Below are positions 36,008-42,913 of a stretch of 64,000 nt of DNA, in pieces. The notes beneath the pieces are model-generated. The model saw only the letters and a program-made list of their open reading frames with translations, was not told the origin of the DNA and did not search any database. Where the stretch lies: positions 2,170,001 to 2,234,000 of the forward strand of contig NZ_JAAZUH010000001.1 of the NCBI RefSeq assembly GCF_013185915.1, given 5' to 3'. Position 1 is the stretch's first letter, and each line of letters begins with the position of its first letter. The position numbers were made by a program, and so were the translations under genes. Source of the DNA: Stenotrophomonas bentonitica (GTDB taxonomy: Bacteria; Pseudomonadota; Gammaproteobacteria; Xanthomonadales; Xanthomonadaceae).

Positions 36008-37521
36008 GTGCCCGCATCACGCCCCAGACACCCGCCTTGCAAGCATTGCGCATGCGACTGCATGCCCAGCATCAACCCGTCGTCTTGATGCGTACCGATT
36101 GCCATGTCTGCCGTGCCGAAGGGCTGGCACCGCGGTCACAGGTACTGATCATTGCCGGCGACCGCACTGTGCAAGCGCTACTGTACCAAATCGACAGCGA
36201 TCTGCTCAAAACCGGACAGATCGCTCTGTCCGAGGCCGCCTGGGATGCCCTGGACATTCATGAGGGCGATCTTGTGCAGGTTCGGCATCCTCCGCTGCTC
36301 GAATCGTTGTCGGCCGTGCGTGCGCGAATTCACGGCCACCGACTGCAAACGACGGAGTTGCAGGCGATCGTCCGTGATGTGGTCGATGGTCGCTATACCG
36401 ATGTCGCACTTTCGGCCTTCCTGACCGCAACGGCGGTACTGCCTCTGGATATGCAAGAGACCATCCATCTCACCCGTGCGATGGTCGATGTCGGGGATCA
36501 CCTGCAATGGCAGGCTCCGATTGTTGTGGACAAGCATTGCGTGGGCGGATTACCGGGAAATCGCACCACGCCGTTGGTGGTTGCCATCGCCGCAGCCAAT
36601 GGATTGGTGATGCCCAAGACCTCATCACGCGCCATCACCTCTCCCGCTGGCACCGCGGACACCATGGAAACGCTGGCTCCTGTAGACCTGGACCTGGATA
36701 CGCTCAGAAAGGTCGTGGAGAAAGAGGGTGGATGCGTGGCGTGGGGCGGCGCGATGCACCTCAGCCCCGCGGACGACATCTTCGTGCGTATTGAGCGTGA
36801 ACTGGATATCGACACGCAAGGACAACTGATTGCCTCGGTGTTATCCAAGAAGATTGCAGCAGGGGCGACCCACATCGTGATCGATATTCCGGTTGGGCCA
36901 ACCGCAAAAGTCCGCAGCCGGGAAACTGCCGAGCATCTTGCGCATCACCTTTCGGAAGTCGCCGCGTCATTTGGCCTTGTATTGCGTTGCCTGTTTACAG
37001 ACGGGAATCAGCCTGTCGGCAGAGGTATCGGCCCGGCGTTGGAGGCGCGCGACGTGTTGGCCGTATTGCGCAACGAGGCGGATGCGCCGCAAGACCTATG
37101 TGACCGCGTGGCGTTGGTGGCGGGCGCGGTGCTTGAGCTTGGCGGCGTCGCCAAAGAAGGGGAGGGACTTCGGTTGGCTCATGAGACGATCAGCAGTGGC
37201 CGCGCGTGGGAAAAATTTCAGAGAATCTGCGCGGCTCAGGGGGGATTTCGTGAGCCGCCCCAAGCTCTCTATGTCGAACCGCTTTTGGCAACCACTTCAG
37301 GCCGAGCAGTACACATCGACAACCGTAAGCTTTCTCGTTTAGCCAAATTGGCCGGTGCGCCTGAGAGTCCAGCCGCAGGGATTCAATTGCAGGTGCGCTT
37401 AGGTGACGAGATAACACGCGGACAACCATTGATGTTTTTGCATGCGCAAACCTCTGGAGAGATGGCCTATGCACTCGCATACGTACAAGGCATTGGGGAC
37501 ATTGTAAAGATTGAACCTTAG
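36004..37521 (+). CDS. deoA: AMP/NMP phosphorylase (archaeal-type thymidine phosphorylase family)
   Basis: 505 residues from the GTG at 36004, which overlaps the upstream stop. The N-terminal 85 residues form the extra domain seen in archaeal AMP phosphorylases and absent from true thymidine phosphorylases. The core contains VDKHCVGGLPGNRTTPL, MPKTSSRAITSPAGTADTME and GGAMHLSPADD, which match the AMP-phosphorylase type. That enzyme turns AMP (also CMP, UMP) and phosphate into base plus ribose-1,5-bisphosphate. Databases usually label bacterial members thymidine phosphorylase. Next to an RNase-like gene and Prs and phosphoketolase genes, an NMP-degrading role is more likely. No RuBisCO or ribose-bisphosphate isomerase is in the window. 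Confidence 0.82.
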   Translation: MSARITPQTPALQALRMRLHAQHQPVVLMRTDCHVCRAEGLAPRSQVLIIAGDRTVQALLYQIDSDLLKTGQIALSEAAWDALDIHEGDLVQVRHPPLLESLSAVRARIHGHRLQTTELQAIVRDVVDGRYTDVALSAFLTATAVLPLDMQETIHLTRAMVDVGDHLQWQAPIVVDKHCVGGLPGNRTTPLVVAIAAANGLVMPKTSSRAITSPAGTADTMETLAPVDLDLDTLRKVVEKEGGCVAWGGAMHLSPADDIFVRIERELDIDTQGQLIASVLSKKIAAGATHIVIDIPVGPTAKVRSRETAEHLAHHLSEVAASFGLVLRCLFTDGNQPVGRGIGPALEARDVLAVLRNEADAPQDLCDRVALVAGAVLELGGVAKEGEGLRLAHETISSGRAWEKFQRICAAQGGFREPPQALYVEPLLATTSGRAVHIDNRKLSRLAKLAGAPESPAAGIQLQVRLGDEITRGQPLMFLHAQTSGEMAYALAYVQGIGDIVKIEP

Positions 37522-37708
37522 CGCCGTGGATAAACAGGGCTCTTGAATGCTCGGTCAAACACAGCCCGGCCTCTCGTTTGGAAAAGTTGAACGCCTACAT
37601 CTCATGCTCAAGAACATATGAAAAAACATCGCTTAAAAGAAGTTTTCAACCTGCATCGCGTGGAGCAAACAGAAGGAGGTCGTCAGCGCCTGAATAGGAA
37701 CATTGCTC

Positions 37709-38599
37709 ATGGAACTGCGGCACCTGCGTTGCTTTATCGTTTTGGCCGAAGAACTTCATTTCACACGGGCGGCTGAGCGTCTTCACATTGAGCAACCTCC
37801 TCTGTCCCGCGCCATCAAGGAGCTTGAGGACGAGTTAGGCGCTGTGCTCTTCGACCGGGACCGCCGGGGCACCCGACTGACCGCTGCGGGTGCCGTGTTC
37901 CTGCAGGACACTCGCCGGCTATTCACCGTCCTGGAGCAGGCCCGCGAGAACGTCAAGGCTGTCGCGGCGGGCTTGCGAGGCAGCCTGCGCATCGCCGTAT
38001 CCGACGGCGCGCTCGATCCCCGGCTGTCGGCGTTTCTAGCCCGTTGCCGTGCCGAAGAACCCGAGATCGAGATACGGATGTCCGAAGTGCCTTTGGCCGA
38101 GCAGTTGCGCGGCCTGCGCTCGGGCGACTTCTGCATCGGATTCGCTCATACCGCCGACGTCGGTGATGGCATCGTCGCCGAACCTATCTGGCAGGACCCG
38201 CTGGTGGTCGCCTTGCCAGCCCGGCACGCACTGCTCGTCCACAAGGAGGTTCCACTCCATGAACTCCGGGGGCATCCTCTTGTCCTGTGCGATCCCCAGG
38301 TGTGCGAAGGCTACTGCCGCGAGTTGGCGCGCCTCCTGCAGACCCAGGAACACAAACTGAATGTCGTTGAGGAGGTTTCCTCGCTGGACATGATGCTCAC
38401 CTTGGTCGGTGCCGGCTACGGCGTGGGCTTCATGACGGCGACCAAGATTCCGGTCAGCCAGCGACCGGACGTGGTGATCCGTCCATTGGCGCTGGATACA
38501 GCCGTGATCACCACCTACCTGCTTCGACTCGAAAGCAGCAACTCATCGGCTTCGCTGGTGCGATTTATCGACCGCCTCCGGGACCCTTCGAGCGACTGA
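37709..38599 (+). CDS. LysR-type transcriptional regulator
   Basis: 296 residues from the ATG at 37709; a TTG two codons upstream is possible. The N-terminal winged helix is standard (MELRHLRCFIVLAEELHFTRAAERLHIEQPPLSRAIKELE, quoted here only in parts: LRCFIVLAEEL and QPPLSRAIKEL). The effector domain starts near residue 92 with LRIAVSDG. The QPPLSRAIKELE form is seen in regulators of aromatic and acid metabolism. It is the first of three regulators between the cargo and the integrase. Its effector domain resembles the DNA-binding-free protein encoded at 39018-39665. Target genes are not known; the 187-base gap before it shows no clear operator. Confidence 0.85.
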   Translation: MELRHLRCFIVLAEELHFTRAAERLHIEQPPLSRAIKELEDELGAVLFDRDRRGTRLTAAGAVFLQDTRRLFTVLEQARENVKAVAAGLRGSLRIAVSDGALDPRLSAFLARCRAEEPEIEIRMSEVPLAEQLRGLRSGDFCIGFAHTADVGDGIVAEPIWQDPLVVALPARHALLVHKEVPLHELRGHPLVLCDPQVCEGYCRELARLLQTQEHKLNVVEEVSSLDMMLTLVGAGYGVGFMTATKIPVSQRPDVVIRPLALDTAVITTYLLRLESSNSSASLVRFIDRLRDPSSD

Positions 38600-38617
38600 C
38601 GCAACGGACCGCACCAC

Positions 38618-38911
38618 TTAAGATTGGGCATCGGCACGAAGATTGCGTTCCGTTGCACTCATCAGCTCTGCCGCACTTATGCTGAGGGCAGCGGAGATTT
38701 TCAGTATCAATGCGAGCGTGGGCATGTGCTCCCTACGCTCGATCTTGCCCATATGCGAGCGAGCTATACCAGCCATGGACGCGAATTCATCCTGAGCGAC
38801 TCCCTGCGCCAAGCGGGCAGCACGCACCGCTTGGCCGAAGGCCAGTGCCGGCTCGGCTTCATAGGTGGTTGTGCCAGGGGGGCGGCCCGGTTGAACGCTG
38901 CGCTTCTGCAT
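38618..38911 (-). CDS. XRE-family helix-turn-helix regulator
   Basis: 97 residues from the ATG at 38911; a GTG at 38914 directly before it is an alternative. A Pro/Arg-rich N-terminus of about 25 residues precedes an HTH_XRE domain (FGQAVRAARLAQGVAQDEFA, SMAGIARSHMGKIERRE, PTLALILKISAAL). Such small repressors often control ICE excision and transfer. It is convergent with the LysR gene (19 bases apart) and divergent from the LysR-effector-domain gene; a palindrome at 38922-38935 lies just upstream of its start. Confidence 0.8.
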   Translation of the reverse strand: MQKRSVQPGRPPGTTTYEAEPALAFGQAVRAARLAQGVAQDEFASMAGIARSHMGKIERREHMPTLALILKISAALSISAAELMSATERNLRADAQS

Positions 38912-38921
38912 CACCAGAAGC

Positions 38922-38935
38922 GTCGATCAATCGAC
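38922..38935. promoter_or_regulatory. Palindrome upstream of the XRE regulator gene
   Basis: GTCGAT-CA-ATCGAC is a perfect inverted repeat with 6-base arms, starting 11 bases upstream of the regulator ATG, in the 106-base region shared with the divergent gene at 39018. It is a candidate operator for autoregulation by the XRE protein. The rest of the region is AT-richer than its surroundings, with AAAGATATC at about 38951. Confidence 0.35.
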
Positions 38936-39017
38936 CGAATTTAACCACGTTAAAGATATCTCTTTTGGCTATCATGGTGGCTCGCCTTTTTGATCCGATC
39001 GCTTTGTGGGGGCTCTC

Positions 39018-39665
39018 ATGCACGACGCCACCAGCCAGTTTTCCTTTTCCAATTTCAGGCTTGCCATAGCGCCTGGCGTACCGTCATCGCATCTTTCGGC
39101 ATTGCTTGCGTTGCAGCGTGCGGAAGAGCCGGAAGTCACCATTTCGTTTCATGAGGTCACAGCCGATGATTTGATTGCGGGACTTCGGGAAGGCCGCTAC
39201 GACGCGGGCATGACGCTTGAAGGATCGAGCGATCCGTCGCTGAAAAGCCAACCTCTATGGACCGAGAACATGGCCGTCGCCATGCCGTTGCGCTTTCCCT
39301 TACTTGACCAGGCGAAGCTCACGATCGCCGAACTGTTGGACTACTCCGTCTTTCGCTGGCCTGCAGAGAATTGCCCTTTGCTGGATCAGCGGCTGCCTTC
39401 TCTTCCCGCGGTGAGTCAACAGAACATTCAGCGTGTCTCTTCCTTCGAGATGATCGCGCTATGGGTCGCTGCCGGCTACGGCGTCGGGGTATCCGCGCAA
39501 TCGCGCATTGAGCATGCGCAGGGATGGGGCATTCACACACGGCCGCTGTCTGACGGACCCTACGAGATCGTGACCCACCTGCAGCGGCCCTGCGGACAAG
39601 CCGACGTTGTTTCAGAGCGGTTCGAGCGCAGAGCACTGCAGGTCGCCAAGAATGCTCCAACCTAG
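39018..39665 (+). CDS. LysR effector-domain-only protein (no DNA-binding domain)
   Basis: 215 residues from the ATG at 39018 (a GTG at 39006 is the other option). It aligns by eye with the effector domain of the LysR protein 420 bases upstream: both start with a LysR-type beta strand (LAIAPG versus IAVSDG), contain LxRAEEPE, and later share AGYGVG. No winged-helix region is encoded upstream in any frame, so this is a stand-alone ligand-binding domain and not a simple frameshift. Such proteins are found in other ICEs near the integrase. It may modulate the full-length LysR by mixed oligomers; this is inference. Confidence 0.7.
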   Translation: MHDATSQFSFSNFRLAIAPGVPSSHLSALLALQRAEEPEVTISFHEVTADDLIAGLREGRYDAGMTLEGSSDPSLKSQPLWTENMAVAMPLRFPLLDQAKLTIAELLDYSVFRWPAENCPLLDQRLPSLPAVSQQNIQRVSSFEMIALWVAAGYGVGVSAQSRIEHAQGWGIHTRPLSDGPYEIVTHLQRPCGQADVVSERFERRALQVAKNAPT

Positions 39666-39748
39666 TCGAGTGCCAATGTCCTCGTTCTGCGTCTTCAGTT
39701 CAAGGTGCTACACGTGCATTAGGCATTCCACTCGCCAAGCAGCAGACA

Positions 39749-41029
39749 TCACTCGCGCTCTATGACACGGAGCAGCGCCGTTCTACGCTTCGACATGGGG
39801 CCAAACGCCTTCGTGACCCCTTCAACGGGTTTCCCTGCCTGCAATGAGTCAAGGATGTCAGCCCAGTCCTGCATGATTACCTTGCGGGACTCCACAAACT
39901 TCGTGTGATCGTAGGGCGCGCGCGATGAGTCCTTGCTCTTTTTGGAATGAGCGAGTTGAAGATCGACCCGCTTCTCCGGATATCCCAACAGTCCAAGGAT
40001 CGTCGTTGCGGTCGAGCGGAAGCCATGGGACGAAAACCGTCCGCCATAACCCATGCGCTTGAGTGCTTGATTGAGCGTCGTTGCCGACATCACTTGTCCC
40101 GGCTTTCTGTAGCTCGGGAACAATACTTTGCCGCCGCCAGTTAGAGCATGTAGTTCCCTAAGAGCGGCCACCGCCTGCCGTGACAGGGGAACCAGATGGG
40201 GGCGTCGCATCTTCATGCGCTCGGACGGAATCGACCACATGGCGTTGTCCAGGTCGAACTCTTCCCAGGAGGCCTTGCGCAGTTCTACGGTGCGCACGTA
40301 GGTCAAAGCCATCAGCTTGAGGGCGAGGACTGTCGTCTGGTAACCCCCTTCGTTGTCCACACGATTGAGAAAGTCCGGGATCTCTGCCCATGTCAACGGA
40401 GGGTTGTGGCGGACCTGAGGGCGCTTGACCAGTCCCTTGAGCAAGGCGGCAGGATCGTATTCGCAGAGACCTTGGGCAGCCGCATAACTGAAGATTTGCC
40501 CACACCACTGGCGGATGAGGATCGCCACAGTCTTCGCGCCACGAGCCGCCACATCCTTGATGATGGGGCGCAGATGTGGAGCCCTGATGCTGCTGATCGG
40601 CAACTTGCCAATCCGGGGGAAAACATCCTTCTCAAGGTAGCTGGTGACCTGGTTGGTGTAGTACTCGCTCCAGTGAGCATTGCTGACGATCCACTCCCGA
40701 GCAACGGTCTCGAACGTGCGTTCGTATGTGTCGGCCTGGAGGGCGATCGCCGCCTTTTTCTCCACGATGGGGTCGAGGCCCTTCTTGACCAACGCCTTTG
40801 CCCGGTCCCGTTCCGCACGGGCTGCCTCCAGCGTGACCTTTGGGTACACCCCGATTGAGTACACCTGTTCAGCGCCGCCCAGCCGGTAGCGGTACCACCA
40901 GAGCTTGGAGCCGTTGGGCTGAACGCGCAAAAAGAGGCTGCCTCCGTCCCGGAGTTGGTACACCTTGGGCCTGGGCTGCGCCGTTTCCACTTTGCGCGCC
41001 GAGAGAAGATTGAGTGCTGTGAGTGCCAT
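39749..41029 (-). CDS. intP4: ICE integrase, P4-like tyrosine recombinase
   Basis: 426 residues from the ATG at 41029; in-frame codons upstream to 41083 are not likely to be coding. The N-terminal DUF4102 arm-binding domain (KVYQLRDGGSLFLRVQPNGSK in part, GVYPKVTLEAAR) is followed by the SAM-like core and the catalytic domain: Arg in TYVRTVELRKASW, HGFRSTATT (His-x-x-Arg), LAHSKK and the Tyr in RAPYDH. All catalytic residues are present, so the enzyme should be active. It is transcribed away from trpE and sits at the right end of the element. Confidence 0.9.
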   Translation of the reverse strand: MALTALNLLSARKVETAQPRPKVYQLRDGGSLFLRVQPNGSKLWWYRYRLGGAEQVYSIGVYPKVTLEAARAERDRAKALVKKGLDPIVEKKAAIALQADTYERTFETVAREWIVSNAHWSEYYTNQVTSYLEKDVFPRIGKLPISSIRAPHLRPIIKDVAARGAKTVAILIRQWCGQIFSYAAAQGLCEYDPAALLKGLVKRPQVRHNPPLTWAEIPDFLNRVDNEGGYQTTVLALKLMALTYVRTVELRKASWEEFDLDNAMWSIPSERMKMRRPHLVPLSRQAVAALRELHALTGGGKVLFPSYRKPGQVMSATTLNQALKRMGYGGRFSSHGFRSTATTILGLLGYPEKRVDLQLAHSKKSKDSSRAPYDHTKFVESRKVIMQDWADILDSLQAGKPVEGVTKAFGPMSKRRTALLRVIERE

Positions 41030-41225
41030 GTGTATAACGCCTCCAGTTTGGCCCGTTACACACTCCATTACACACATGAGCACTGGATTTGTCCAGCTTT
41101 CAGAATCGCTCGATGGACGATCAACCCTTTAAAAACATAGACTTAGAGTTGTTCCATGGAGGTTGATAGACGCCAGTAGACCTCAATCGTAGTTATCGAT
41201 CATCCACAACATCGGAATTTCCTGG
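41030..41225. other. ICE right end / chromosome junction
   Basis: 196 bases between the integrase start and the trpE stop. No tRNA or tmRNA fold was found. A short inverted repeat GAGGT...ACCTC lies around 41159-41193. The attachment core should be here, but it cannot be defined without the left end. The chromosomal part probably starts close to the trpE stop at 41226. Confidence 0.5.
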
Positions 41226-42701
41226 TCAGAGGCCCTTGGCGGCCTGGGCTACAGCGCGGAACAGGGCGCGGCCCTTGTTCATGGTCTCGTCCCATTCCTT
41301 GCCCGGGTCCGAGTCGTAGACGATGCCGGCGCCGGCCTGCACGTGCAGGCGGCCGTCCTTGATCACCGCGGTGCGGATCGCGATGGCGGTGTCGGCGTCG
41401 CCATGCCAGCCGATGTAGCCGATGCTGCCGGCATACACGTTGCGCTTGATCGGCTCCAGCTCGCGGATCACTTCCAGCGCACGGATCTTCGGCGCGCCGC
41501 TGACGGTGCCGGCAGGGAAGGTCGCGCGCAGCACGTCGGCATAACTCAAGCCCGGCTGCAGCTGGCCGGTGACTTCGCTGACGATGTGCATGACGTGGCT
41601 GTAGCGTTCGATCACGAACTGCTCGCCTACCTCCACCGTGCCCGCCTTTGAAACGCGACCCGCATCGTTGCGACCGAGGTCGATCAGCATCAGGTGCTCG
41701 GCGCGTTCCTTCGGGTCGGCCAGCAGCTCGGCTTCCAGTGCGTTGTCTTCTTCCACCGTGGCGCCGCGCGGACGGGTACCGGCGATCGGGCGCACGGTGA
41801 CCTCGCCGTCCTGGAGCCGCACCAGGATTTCCGGCGAGGAGCCGACCACCTGTACGTCGCCGGTGTCGAGGAAGTACATGTACGGCGACGGGTTGAGGGC
41901 GCGCAGCGCCCGGTACACGTCCACCGGGCGCGCCTTGAACGGTACGCTCAGACGCTGGCTGAGCACCACCTGGAAGATGTCGCCCGCGCGGATGTATTCC
42001 TTGGACTTGTCCACCGCAGCGATGAACCCTTCGCGGGTGAAACCCGACACGAAGTCGTTTTCGTCCAGCACGTCGCGGGTGATCGGCGCCGGGTAGCCCG
42101 CGCCCGGGGCGCGCAGCTTGGACACCAATGCATCCAGGCGCGCCTGCGCGTCGTCCCATGCGCCGGGCTGGCCGGGGTCGGCATGCACGATCAGGTACAG
42201 GCGGCCCTTGAGGTTGTCGAACACCGCCAGGTCTTCGGAATGCAGCAGCAGGATGTCCGGGGTACCCAGCTCATCGCGTCCGCGCGGCGGGGCCAGGCGC
42301 GGTTCGATGTAGCCGATGCACTCGAACCCGAACCAGCCGACCAGGCCACCGGTGAAGCCGGGCAGGCCCGCCAGTTTCGGCACCGAATGGGCGCTGCGCA
42401 GCGCCTCGACTTCGGTAAACGGGTCGGCCACGTCGCGGGTTTCCACCACCTGCCCCGCCTCGCTGACGGTCAGGGTATGGCCATGGAAGGCATACACGCG
42501 CCGCGCCGGCAGGCCGATGATCGAGTAGCGCCCGAAGCGTTCGCCGCCTTCGACCGATTCGAACAGGTAGGTGTGCGGGCCGTCGGCGAGCTTCAGATAG
42601 ACCGAAAGCGGCGTGTCCAGGTCGGACAGCACTTCGCGGACGACGGGGATGCGGGTATGGCCTTCAGCGGCCTGCTGCTGGAACTGCTCGAGCGTGATCA
42701 A
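41226..42701 (-). CDS. trpE: Anthranilate synthase component I
   Basis: 491 residues from a TTG start at 42701 (MITLEQFQQQ), with GGAAGGAAAG just upstream; longer in-frame extensions lack a ribosome site. The chorismate-binding core is complete: VGSSPEILVRL, RPIAGTRPRG, DLGRNDAGRV, FPAGTVSGAPKIRA and QAGAGIVYDSDP. TrpE with TrpG converts chorismate and glutamine to anthranilate. In Xanthomonadaceae trpG, trpD and trpC usually lie downstream; here the downstream side is the ICE. No tryptophan leader peptide was recognised in the 212 bases upstream. Confidence 0.93.
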   Translation of the reverse strand: MITLEQFQQQAAEGHTRIPVVREVLSDLDTPLSVYLKLADGPHTYLFESVEGGERFGRYSIIGLPARRVYAFHGHTLTVSEAGQVVETRDVADPFTEVEALRSAHSVPKLAGLPGFTGGLVGWFGFECIGYIEPRLAPPRGRDELGTPDILLLHSEDLAVFDNLKGRLYLIVHADPGQPGAWDDAQARLDALVSKLRAPGAGYPAPITRDVLDENDFVSGFTREGFIAAVDKSKEYIRAGDIFQVVLSQRLSVPFKARPVDVYRALRALNPSPYMYFLDTGDVQVVGSSPEILVRLQDGEVTVRPIAGTRPRGATVEEDNALEAELLADPKERAEHLMLIDLGRNDAGRVSKAGTVEVGEQFVIERYSHVMHIVSEVTGQLQPGLSYADVLRATFPAGTVSGAPKIRALEVIRELEPIKRNVYAGSIGYIGWHGDADTAIAIRTAVIKDGRLHVQAGAGIVYDSDPGKEWDETMNKGRALFRAVAQAAKGL

Positions 42702-42879
42702 GACGACTTTCCTTCCGGGAAACGGCGGTGGCGGGACGGACGACGGCAACAGGCCACCATCGCCAACCACGGCGAGCGGAAGAAAGGGTATGCGGGGTCG
42801 TCAGAATGGACACCCGGGGACTGTACCGCATTGGCGGCACCGGATGGAACCCGCCTACGCCCGGTCGAATCCCGGCCCC

Positions 42880-42900
42880 GTCGGCGGTTCAGCCGCCGAC
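42880..42900 (-). terminator. Hairpin downstream of the effector gene
   Basis: GTCGGCGG and CCGCCGAC form 8-base perfect arms around a 5-base loop, starting 13 bases after the stop of the minus-strand effector gene (42914). No U-run follows, so terminator function is uncertain. Confidence 0.4.
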
Positions 42901-42913
42901 AAGGCCAGATGCG

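Larger units (their letters stand above)
1..41200. mobile_element. Integrative and conjugative element (clc/PFL-type), left end outside window
   Basis: The stretch carries conjugation genes of the ICE family typified by ICEclc (TraU-like, PFL_4711-type, TraG-N, DUF3742, MobH-type TraI), then cargo, then a P4-like tyrosine recombinase facing the chromosome. That is the usual order for the integrase-proximal end of these elements. Right of the integrase the genes become Stenotrophomonas core genes (trpE, rpe, purC) and GTAG-headed SMAG repeats appear. The right boundary is placed between the integrase start (41029) and the trpE stop (41226). No duplicated att core can be seen because the other end is missing. 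Inside, three blocks differ in strand and theme: transfer, export and metabolic cargo. Confidence 0.85.

Noticed and set aside
36004..37521. Ordinary thymidine phosphorylase
   Set aside because: Length of about 505 residues, the extra N-terminal domain and the core motifs fit the AMP-phosphorylase type; the name thymidine phosphorylase is a database habit.
41084..41225. tRNA or tmRNA gene as integration target
   Set aside because: No cloverleaf or tmRNA 3' end could be folded from these bases on either strand.
42702..42770. Longer TrpE N-terminus
   Set aside because: The extra 23 residues are Pro/Gly-rich, have no ribosome site, and the TTG at 42701 with GGAAGGAAAG upstream gives the usual length.
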